A DNA stretch of 64,000 nucleotides. Source: Aphrophora alni. Lineage: Eukaryota > Arthropoda > Insecta > Hemiptera > Aphrophoridae. This document shows positions 1 through 9,749 of this stretch, piece by piece. The stretch's first letter is position 1; every line of letters begins with the position of its first letter. Location of the stretch: assembly GCA_963513935.1 (NCBI GenBank), contig OY740768.1, forward strand, positions 36,082,216 through 36,146,215, written 5' to 3'. The position numbers and the translations under genes were made by a program. The notes under the pieces were generated by a model, which was given only the letters and a program-made list of their open reading frames with translations, was not told the origin of the DNA and searched no databases.

Positions 1-1329
1 ACAGTCTAAATAGAAAATGAAAAGAGAAACTACTGGTAACTTTATTTAAGTTTGTAAACTTTTTATAAATTGATAACAACGACTTAGCCATTGGAACTTC
101 AGATTTTTGAAATAAAGTTGATGTTATGAAGAAGTGTGCTTCTTTATTTACATCAACCATGTGTTCAACCAATACCCTATAATTAATTGAGTTAAGGTAA
201 AATTTAAGGTTGAACCTAAGATTGTTAACTTTAAAAAACTAAATAAATAAAAAATATGATTATTCGTGGTTAATTATTTATTCATAAATTATAATTAAAT
301 TTAACGACTAATGGAATCTTTATGAAAATATAATTTACCATACAGCAGATGGTCCATAAGTTATTTATGAAATTCTGGCAAAAATAATGCGTGAAGCCCA
401 TATATTAGGGCTGAGATGGTATTTTAAACTGGTTCTATACAACGTGTGTTGGTTGCAAGGAACTGTAACTATTCTCTTGATTCAGAAAAGATACACAGGT
501 ATAATTCAATAGTTAGTGATAAGGCTATACTATTTTAAAATATTTTATAACTGAATTCAGAAATCCTAGGGGTCAATAATCTCGGAAATGATAAGTTTTA
601 TCAATATATGCTAAAACATTAAAAAAAAATTATTTGGCGCTAGTCTCCATATATTTTGTGGAGGAATATTAGATATTGAAAATATACTGTCCCTTTACAA
701 ATTGTATATAAACATTTTTGAGGGATTTTTTTTTTATAAGTTTTAAAAAATCGGTTTTTATGTTACGGAAATAAACCACCAAAAGCGAATTAAAATATCA
801 TCAAAATCATAGAGACCATTTGGTTATTATAAAAACTAACATGCAGAAAATCTCAGATATTGTTTTGAATTTGGTCTCATAGATATCTTACATAAATCTT
901 ATGTATACCTTATGTTCTCTCTTTTAAAGTTTGTAAAATCAACATTTTCATTAATAAAGAGGAAAAATATTAACTTTTAACTTTAATAACTCAGTTTTAT
1001 TTGAGATTATAAGACCTAATTATAAATCTATAAAACGATGCCTGGATGTCCTTATGTATTTTCTCTTAAGTATATTCCAAACTTTAGAAGAAACTTTAAT
1101 GGTGTTTTGACAAAACTCTTCTTTCGGAAATTTATTTTTCCATCAAAACCCAATTTTATATATTTATTTTATAAACACCAAAATTTTAATATAAAAATTG
1201 CTAACCGGGGACTCCTATACGCCTACTTTTTCGTCCTTTTAAAATTAAAAAAATAATAAAATAATAAATAAAAAATGAATTGTTCCTAGGTTTCTATTTA
1301 ATTGCTCCTCCCCTCCCCTCCTCCTTCTG

Positions 1330-1362
<33 letters not shown>

Positions 1363-2990
1363 ATATTTTATAAGCCTATGATTATTGAAACCCTGAACAA
1401 AAACATGACATCAAACTGTGTTGTTTTTAGTTCTACTTGTAAATATAATTGCCGCATTAATTATTCTTATATTCCACTAGTAACTTATAATAATTAATCA
1501 TGAACTGTCATTAGTAAACAACTGTTTTTAAATAGTTAAGGCTGATTTGTGAGGAAGTTTTTATATTATTATACTCCTACAGCGTGATGACTTTTATTGT
1601 CACATAACCTGACAAAATTTTTAAAAATGTGCCAAAATGTTGTCAAAAACTACTCCTCCTCTTCCACAAATGAATTCACTTCATAAACTATGTGCAAAGA
1701 ACGCCATAAAATGAAGGCTCTATGGACATACAGTTGGAATAGAGCCAATATTTTCAGTCCGGAAGCTAAGTAGTTTATCTCGGTCTATTCTTTAACGCTA
1801 ATTTTAAAATTCAACTTTATTTATATCAAAAACCAGAAACATAAATACCGTCTTTTCTCAAACCCTTTCGTATTTCCGTCTTTGTTCGTTGCTTAAAATA
1901 CTGAATGAAGAAATTACAACCTAAATTATCAGAATTAATGGCTTGGAATGGAAAAAGAGTCTGAAAGGGGGTGAGATAATCGTGTTTCTTATCCTTCTAA
2001 TATAGGACTCTTAAACAAAAGAACTTAAAAACTAGAGTTAATATAAATTCACTGTTTATCAGATGTGATACATAAATTAGGGATTAGCTATGCATCTTGC
2101 ATTACAATTGGAAGCTCTCCTCACAATGTTTTAAAACAAGACGCTTCCCTAACCATTTGACAATTTGTTAATTATTCTGGCATCAGTAAATCAACGTATA
2201 ATTTCATATCTATGTTCTTGTTATATCTTTATCTACAAGAATTTATAAATTAAATTGATTTTCAATGTAACCCATAGAAAAAAATACTTTAAAATATGTT
2301 TTAAATTAAATCTGTTTTAATACAATAATTATAAATAGTTTAATAAACATTTGCTGGATATTTACTTTTAATAAAAGTGTTAGACAATGGAATGTTTGCA
2401 AACAATTATAATATAATATTAGACTAATTATAATAATAAGTACAATATCATTGTATTCCATTTGATAAACAAACAATTATTTTTCTTTCTAAATTGAAAT
2501 ATTTATTTCTGTTAATATTATACTCTTTGTTATAATCGATATATGCCTAACCAAGAATGTGATTTGATGAGTTACAGATTTGTTTATAAACCTTGACTTA
2601 ATACAGCACTAATATGTGAAGTTTATAAAAACTGCATATACTTTTTTATAATGCTTTTTTATAATTATTTTTCACTTTTAGTTATAAAAAGAGCATAACT
2701 ATTATATTTTTATGTAAGATCTAGTTAGGATTAACCGATTGAAAAACTGTTACAAAATTTGTTTAGCTACCTTTTTTTAATTTGACGATCATCTTCACAA
2801 ATTGCCTTCATTGAATGATAATTCACCTTATATAATAATACTTACAAAATTTTAATTAAAATTACGCAAAGGAGAGATATTTTTTATTGATTTACAAGTA
2901 TTTTCTAATATTTATTTTTGTAATAAGTTATATAAGGGGTGTCGAGTTCTTCGCTGAATATCCATTTTGAGATTTTACGTTACCAAAAAA
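1..2990. other. AT-rich non-coding stretch
   Basis: There is no open frame with coding character here; the 72-codon frame at 1038-1256 is AT-rich, has no recognisable motif and lies in low-complexity DNA. The only structured items are a CT-rich tract that leads into a 29-base T run (1305-1358). I see no gene or clear mobile element. Confidence 0.6.
1305..1358. repeat. Pyrimidine tract ending in (T)29
   Basis: A CT-rich run (about 1305-1329) is followed by an uninterrupted run of T from 1330 to 1358. It could be the poly-A tail of a minus-strand retroelement insertion, but no element body is recognisable to its right. Simple polypyrimidine DNA is the safer call. Confidence 0.85.
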
Positions 2991-3649
2991 AGTAGTTTTT
3001 GGAATGATATCTGTAGCTAGTCTGTCTGTCTAACCGTTTGTTGTCACAACCTAAATGAGTGGACTGGTTTAAATCAAACTTGGTATAAAGGCATACTTTA
3101 GCCATAGGCCTACCTCAAATTTTTTTTTTCAATAACTCAAAGCGGGGAATAGAAAACATGACTTTTTCAAAATCAGATATAACGATTTTTGTCAAATGTT
3201 TCTCAAGTGCAACCTCTAAGGATCCAAAAAACATTTATTGATCATCTTTCTAAAAATCTCGATTCGTAATTTATCGGTAAAAACCAAAACAACAGCTGTT
3301 AGCCTATAAAAGACGAAATTTCTCAAAATCTTCTCTATCGATTTAGTTTAAATTTTGGTGAAGATTAATGACCTAAACCAGATCGCAATTTGTAAGTTAT
3401 AGAAAATGACAGTTAAATGAATAATTTCTACAAAACTAACCTCAATTTAAAGATGATTTTATCTCATAATATTTATGCTTGAAACTAAATTAAAACATAG
3501 ACCTTATTTAAGTATACAAATATTATTAAAAATAATCTACAAAATAAGACGCCGTCTATGGTTGATACTATATTTACTTTTTTACTGACAACTCCCGGAA
3601 CAGACATTTTCAGCGTAAATAGTTTTGTTTAGGTAGTATTTCGATTATG

Positions 3650-3705
3650 AATGATGTGTGAGAAAGTTTGTGCAGTGCAATATCTTCGCACAGTTTACTT
3701 AGTGC
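3650..3705 (-). repeat. Rep-C fragment, reverse orientation
   Basis: The phrase GTGAGAAAGTTTGTGCAGTG is the reverse complement of the Rep-C front seen at 30.8 and 55.6 kb. Only a short piece is preserved. Nearby sequence at 3000-3440 shares weak phrases with Rep-B-type DNA at 52.4 and 54.1 kb (TTATCGGTAAAAACC and a TTTGGTGAA-type phrase), so this is probably old transposon debris. Confidence 0.4.
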
Positions 3706-3980
3706 GATAACTAATTTTTTTATCATAGAAGAGGCATTTTGGTATCATTGGATTCATTATGTGCAGGTTTTAAAACTGTAAAAAAAATAGATATTGTGGA
3801 ACTTGGAAGAAACACAAGTTATAAGGAAAAATAATTTTGTAAATTTGAAAATAAATACAGTGATCCGAAAATTGTGGTATATTAGACCTAAACGTTGGAT
3901 CGGCACACATTTCATAGCATGCGGTGTCATAAAGGTAGGTAGCAATATAAAGAAATAAGCTTTACTTGTGAGATGATATA

Positions 3981-4224
3981 CTTGATAGAATAAAACTTGA
4001 ACACAAATAGCACAAAAAGTTTATTTAATCAAACGCGTTTCAATGACGAAGTCGCCATCTTCAGTGATACACGAGACACAATAACTAAACTATAACTGAC
4101 GTTATCACTGATTATAGTTTAGTTATTACTGTAGCTCGTCTGTCACTGAAGATGACGACTTCGTCGTTGAAACGCTTTAGAATAATTTAACGTTCTATTT
4201 GTCTTGAAGTTTTATTCTATCAAG
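3981..4224. mobile_element. 244-bp foldback (hairpin) element
   Basis: The segment is a long imperfect palindrome. The left arm (3981-4095) begins CTTGATAGAATAAAACTTGA and the right arm (4112-4224) ends with its complement, TTTTATTCTATCAAG; the centre is a 16-base loop between ATAACTAAACTATAA and TTATAGTTTAGTTAT. The arms also carry the complementary phrases GACGAAGTCGCCATCTTCAG and CTGAAGATGACGACTTCGTC. There is no open frame. Size and structure fit a foldback MITE. I could not define a clean target-site duplication, so exact ends are uncertain. Confidence 0.8.
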
Positions 4225-4469
4225 AGATCACAATGTTACAATTTCCATATTAGAAATTTGATAGCACTAATTCAAATCTTTAGTACATCATGTAACAACA
4301 ATTTTAAAGGCGTCATTGAGTTGGTATACATAAGCTAGAAATATTAGTGGCATATCGATTTAATAACTATATCGATTAATAAATATAATGGATGGAAAAT
4401 TTGTATAAAAAAGCCTTCGATTTAAAATGGAAAGGGTGATATTATATTTAACCTTTGTTGTTTAAAGAC

Positions 4470-4705
4470 ATAAAACCTCTTGGTCATCATCGCCTTACAA
4501 AGATAAAATAAAAACTCAAGCCCTCAAATACTCTATTAATATCAGAGTCAGAAATGAACAAGAGTTGGTTAAGAAAAGCCTGACAGGGAAGACGAAATTG
4601 AGAAATTAACCATAGAATACATAAAAAATCGGGAGATGATTTAGGTAGGGTAACCGGAATTGCTAAACCTGTACTAATTCTTGAGAGCCTCCGAGAGAAG
4701 GGTGA
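4470..4705 (+). repeat. Rep-A SINE-like repeat, copy 1
   Basis: It starts with the family phrase TAAAACCTCTTGGTCATCAT and runs through GAACAAGAGTTGGTTAAGA to a diverged 3' part. The same order of blocks recurs at 19.3, 24.8 (reverse), 26.4, 26.8 (reverse), 28.6, 45.1 and 47.8 kb. No open frame spans it. A SINE or a short non-autonomous element is likely. Confidence 0.7.
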
Positions 4706-4786
4706 TATTATATCCGTATATATTTAACGTTTAATTGAATACTTCGTGTTATAAACTTTAGTAGTTGATAATTTCTGAGATAAAAA

Positions 4787-5600
4787 ACATGTCAATAAAC
4801 TAACTTTCTCACAAACCCACCTACAAAATGAAAAATAATATTCGTAACCATCTCCCCAAAAATGTCTTTATACAGTGTGAAAAATATTAAAAAAGTAGCC
4901 TATTTATTTCTACTGACATTTATAGAAAAAGAAAATACAAAAGGGTATCAACGTTTTATTACAAACCGTTTTTATTTTGTATTTAAATAGAGCCTAATCT
5001 ATCTTCATAATTTCTAAATCGACCTAATTTTAAATCCATATTGGTTGAAATCGATTTTTAAATCCTTTCGATTATGCCACTGGTTTTGGTCATTGATATT
5101 AATATTTTTCCCAAAATTTGAACGATATCGGTAAAGTAGACCTATATTTTGAGAATTTTTTCTAATATAATGCTATGAAGTCCATTTTTTGGTTTACTGA
5201 TAATTCACGAAAAGGCATTTTGACTTGGCAACTACTGTATTTCGTTTAGGTCCTTAGTCTATATATTTAGCATAATTTTATAAAAATAGTTCAAGCAGAG
5301 TTTTTAGAAAATTCAAATTTTTAATTTTTGTCTTGTGCCAGATACCCCAAAATTATTAGTTATCAAACAATTTTTAAAACATTCCTGGATATATGATCAA
5401 AATATACAGGTATTCCAAATTTGATTAAAATCTGTCCACTCGTTTGAGCTGTACAAACGTAGACAGACAGACAGCATTAAAAAAAACTGCTTTTTGGAGT
5501 TCAACAGGATATAGTCTTAAAAATTGGTATCGATTTTTTGACCCATCACACAACTTTCTGTCTTTTTAGACTATATCATTTATGTGTGAGAGTAGAAACT
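4787..5600 (+). mobile_element. Rep-C/Rep-B composite element, copy 1
   Basis: The front (4787-4890) carries CTAACTTTCTCACAAACCCA and AATAATATTCGTAACCATCT, the Rep-C signature. The rear (5400-5590) carries AGACAGACAGACAGCATT and ATCGATTTTTTGACCCATCA, the Rep-B signature. The same front-to-rear order and similar spacing recur at 24.1-25.6 kb (interrupted) and 55.6-56.4 kb, which argues for a single element of about 0.73-0.81 kb. No coding capacity is visible; it is old and diverged. Confidence 0.6.
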
Positions 5601-5989
5601 ATCAATTATCAGATTATTTTACAGCTGTGTGTGTTTTTTGCACGATTAACATCATAAACATTTATTTTTAGTTATTCTCTACAGAACTTTTTTGTACAGC
5701 ACTTAAACAATTTCACGTATGTATATATTTTTCATGCCTATTAACGAAAACTAAAACAAATTATTCATTTTAATATGGGTCCATTATATAGTATATAAAA
5801 ACTATTTACACTTAAAACAAAGTGTATACTTCCGAAAATATATATATTTCTTGAATCATTCCCTCGGTAGCTTAAGCTTCTTTAGATTCTTTAAAAGAAT
5901 AATTTTAAAAGAAAGGGTTTTCGCCTGTCCAAGTCTATTCTATGTTGGACACTGGTATTTAAACCACTTGAACTCTTACAACGCAATAT

Positions 5990-6180
5990 ACTACAATGGA
6001 CAGGATATCCAGATGAACTGGATCTAAAAGGGAAGCTGAGCGGGGAGACAAGAAAGTCCGGTTAGCATTGGGAGAAGGTTCAGCTGGCCGGTGGAAAACT
6101 GGACTTCTCCCGTTGTAAAACTGGCTCCAGATGTGTCCAGCATCACCTGGACCTAAACCTGACCACTATGTAAATCATCC
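5990..6180. other. GC-rich pocket with small stem-loops
   Basis: This short stretch is clearly richer in G and C than its surroundings. It contains TCCAG/CTGGA arms at 6008-6022 and GGGAGAAG/CTTCTCCC arms at 6070-6077 and 6104-6111, and many CTGG/CCAG words. No reading frame stays open far enough to call a gene. It may be a fragment of an unrelated inserted element. Function unknown. Confidence 0.5.
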
Positions 6181-6749
6181 CTTTCAATTACAACATACGA
6201 CCCTGATAGACTAAATCGCATCAATTTAATGGAAATTTCCTTCCAAGCTTGTATTTATTTTAGAAGATTTAATTATATTTAATTCATTTAATTAAAGTAG
6301 GCAGATATATCACAGCTTTTATTATAATTCCCCTTAAATAAACTTTACACCATCACCCTTTTATCCGCAACATGTCCTGTTAATGGATTTTATTTTTTGT
6401 CGTAATCCTTAAAGCAGGACGTTCTGGAATAACCTGTTGCACTTCTGACGTAACATGCAGGACATAACCGTCCGGATAATTATTTGTCAGTATTTTAATT
6501 TAATATAGACTATCTTTATAAATATATATTTTATAAAAGTATATTTTTATAAAATTGTTATTGTATTTTAGGCATTAATTGAAATATAATCAAGGCCACT
6601 GGTGAAATTAATACATTTTAGTTATTTATTGCAATTCATTTTCTGTTCCTCATATCAAGTCTGAAATAAAGTCAAGATTTTTTTAATGTATTTATTATAT
6701 AAAATGAAACGTTAATTGTTACAAATTTTGTAAAATATAATATTTCAAA

Positions 6750-7030
6750 AACTACCAATACCTTTAAATATTAAACAATTACAAATACTTTAATTTTTTT
6801 TTAATTGCCATTATTATTACATTTTAAACAATTTAAGATTACTTTTAAATTTTAAAAATTTTAAACTACTCAAATTTTTAACTTAGTATCACTATTAAAT
6901 ATTAAACAATTACAAATACTTTTAAATTTTTAAATTGCTATTGCTATTAAATTTTAAACCATGTACTATTACTTTTAAATTTTAAGCGATTTAAAAATAC
7001 GTTTACATTCTAAACAATTTACTTTTAATT
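6750..7030. repeat. AT-rich tandem duplication, period about 130 bp
   Basis: The phrase AAATATTAAACAATTACAAA occurs at about 6766 and again at about 6896, and the following blocks (ATTTTAAACAATTTA-like, TTACTTTTAAATTTTAA) follow in the same order in both halves. It is a two-copy degenerate tandem duplication in very AT-rich DNA and contains no gene. Confidence 0.65.
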
Positions 7031-8044
7031 TATATATATAATGGGTTTACTCATCTTAAATTTTACAGAATTGGCTAATATTTTTTTTAATTTCGAACAT
7101 TTTGAGATTATAATTAGGATATGTTTTATTTTTTCGTCAATCAAACACAAATATTTGTTAAATATGTTTGATTAATCTAAATCTTAATAAATCGGATTTA
7201 GTTAATAACTTAACTTCCGCAATGAAATCTGTATTTTATAACTTCTTTTTGTATTTTCCTGTACTAAATGAAGTCAATTTCTTAGTACATATGAAACGAA
7301 ATGAAAAATGTTAATCAGGTAATTTATCAATAAGCTATTGAGATTGAAATCTGAGTCAGGAACCATCCCTAAAACACTTTTAAGATTTCTGGGAATTTCA
7401 AAATGGACATTTCGATAAGTTTTTACCCATTACGTATCTTTCTACTACATAGGCAACACAGTAAATGAAAAGTAAAAAGATCAAAATTTATTCGGTCTTG
7501 TAAAACGACGAATCAGTTACATTCAGACTTTATTTATTAATTCAAGAATATATCTTAGGCTATCTACAGATTTAATTTTGATAATCATTATTTAAAATGG
7601 AATGGAATAGTTTAACACCAAATAGTTTCTAGTTTCAGATATTTACCATTTTTGAGTTTAAAACGTAGTTCATGAATCATAAAACAAACAAAATCATACT
7701 ACTACCAAAATGTAAGATTTGTCTGTGTTCTAACATGTTTCTCTTTTACATTTTTAAAGTGAATGAAATAAATTGAATCATTTATTTAAACTTTAAACTG
7801 GAACTCTAAATCTGCAGCTGCGCAGGAGGGTTGATATTATAGTGGTTTAGCATTTGAAAAAGAACTGGGAAGTAATCTAATCTCTTCTTCTATGCTGCAT
7901 GAAATTTATGGTTTTCGTTTATGTTTAATAATGTATTAGGTAGACAACAAATGACATAAACTGAACCCAGCAAATTTCTCAGAAAATTGGAGTTAGTTAC
8001 TTGGCTTAGAGGGTTTAAATTGAAATATAAAATCGTATCAAAAT

Positions 8045-8450
8045 TCTATTAGAAAAGTTTCTTTAGATCCAAGTGATGAACTATATTTAAAGTTATACTG
8101 CAAACAATATAAGAAAACAATTTCACAAAAACTAAAATATTATAACCTATTTACCTACAAAAGTTTGGACAAGTTACACAAGTTTGCAGCTATTACAGCT
8201 GTTTAGTTTGTATTAGTGGTACTTATTTATAAAATCGATGGTAACAGCTGTTTTATCGGTTATTTACAATAGAGAGTATCGGTTGTTTTTATAGATTCTT
8301 TACTGTCGTTAATTAATTCCTATAAATGAAGTAACAGCTGATGACCTCGACTTCAGCTGATGTTTTTAAGTCCTTGGACTAAAAAGAACAACTTCAGCAT
8401 CTCAATGCATGTATTAAAAACGGCTGTTTTTGAAGCAGTATGACGGAAAC
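8045..8450 (+). mobile_element. Rep-G terminal-inverted-repeat element, copy 1
   Basis: This sequence matches, in reverse orientation, 31.8-32.35 kb: shared blocks include GTTATACTGCAAACAATATA (from 8092), the AACAGCTGTT-containing middle (8243-8252), and GAAGCAGTATGACG near 8433. The outer words GTTATACTGC (8092-8101) and GCAGTATGAC (8435-8444) form near-perfect terminal inverted repeats. The homology extends about 45 bases beyond the left repeat. No open frame is present, so a non-autonomous DNA element is the best reading. Confidence 0.7.
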
Positions 8451-8552
8451 GGAAATTTAAATTTAGAGCTGATTCAAAAGATCTAATTGATCAAATCGTT
8501 CGAAAAAACTAAACCTATAGGAACTTACAAATCAGTCGTCTGGATATTGAAA

Positions 8553-8640
8553 GTTTAATCCTTACAACACCCGTTAACATAACAACCCATTTTTAATTTA
8601 ATAACTGCTGATTCTTTAGAGGTTAGGATAACCACCAACA
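8553..8640 (+). repeat. Rep-E copy 1
   Basis: A short diverged copy with the order GTTAACATAACAAC, TTTAATAACTGCTGATTC, GAGGTTAGGATAACCA. Related copies lie at 18.6, 19.7 and 36.05 kb. It directly abuts the 8.66-kb foldback, and may be part of that insertion or simply older flanking DNA. Confidence 0.5.
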
Positions 8641-8663
8641 TCCACTAAAGATTTCTATCAAAA

Positions 8664-9747
8664 TAGATACAGAGTGTTTCCGAACTCTGCTTACAAACTT
8701 CAGGGTCATGTTCATTAGGTAAAATGAATCCTTTTCCTTCTAAAGATCCGTGCGTGTTTTTTTACAACCGAAATTACGTGCTACAAAATTGAACCAAATT
8801 CGGGTGCATTGTTGCTATTGTTAGTTTCAGTTACTATGTTCAGTTTCAGTTACTATGTTCAGTTTCATTATTGTAACCCACCTTGTTTCAAAATGGCGGA
8901 CATTTCAATCTTTTAAACTGAAATAACTCTATAACTAGCCATTTCATCTACAGTTGCTTTTGTTTTTAAAACTGGGTGAAAAATAAATGAGATTAAAAAT
9001 TTCTTCTCTATCATTGAAAAGTCATGTTCTTATCTTCTTTAGAATAATGCTAATGGAACAACAATAGAATGAATAATTAAAGTGGTTTTTTATGAATAAA
9101 TTTGAATATGAATATTATTCATATTTGTCTATTAACAGTAGGGCCTAACTGTTTATTAACTGAAATTCTAGTAGTTGTACGAAAATGTCTTTGGAATAAG
9201 TATAACAATTGATGTAGTTATTTATTAATGGTAAGAATCAACAAATCAGCTCTTATTATTACAATAATAGATCAGATGACCAGTCCACTGTTAATGTATC
9301 AACAATTAAACCAGCTGTTTTTCGTAGTACAACAATTTATAGCTTGAAATAAACACTTTGCAGGATAATATATTCCAAATCTCGTTTATTTTTCACCCAA
9401 TTTTAAAAACAAAAGTATGGATTTGTCATAAAATTTGCTTTAAAAAGTTGTTCTAGTATCGTATATTTTTTTGAAAAATGGCTAATTTTAGAGTTAGTTC
9501 AATTTAAAAGCTTGTAATGGCTGCCATTTTGAAACGCGTTGGGTTACAAAAATGAAACTTAACACACTAAATGAAACTAAGAATAGCAACAATAGGTTCA
9601 AATTTGATTCAATTCTGTAGATTTTTTTGTACAAAACACGTACAATTGGTCAGACGGACAACGAAACATGATAGAACCTCAATTATAATTTGGCTACTTT
9701 TTACCGCAGAAGTTTGTAAGGAGAGTTCTGAAACATCCTGTATATTT
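8664..9747. mobile_element. 1.1-kb inverted-repeat (foldback) element
   Basis: Two arms of roughly 335 and 370 bp face each other around a spacer of about 380 bp. Matching blocks in the left arm and the reverse complement of the right arm, in the same order, are: GTGTTTC-GAACTCT-CTTACAAACTTC (outer end), CATTGTTGCTATTGTTAG, GTTTCATTATTGTAACCCA, TTTCAAAATGGCGGACATT, and TTTTTAAAACTGGGTGAAAA (inner end). The arms have diverged, so the structure is not recent. A related fragment lies at 46.3 kb. The outer phrase resembles ends of mariner-type elements as I remember them, but that is inference. Confidence 0.75.
8828..8870. repeat. 19-bp tandem duplication inside the foldback
   Basis: CAGTTTCAGTTACTATGTT is repeated in direct succession and followed by a third partial copy. 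The opposite arm of the foldback does not show the same duplication, so it arose in the left arm after the inverted repeat formed. Confidence 0.85.
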
Positions 9748-9749
9748 TA

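Larger units (their letters stand above)
5601..8039. other. Non-coding stretch
   Basis: Apart from the GC pocket at 6.0-6.2 kb and the AT-rich duplication at 6.75-7.03 kb listed separately, I see only AT-rich unique-looking DNA with frequent stops on both strands and no splice-flanked open frame. Confidence 0.5.
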
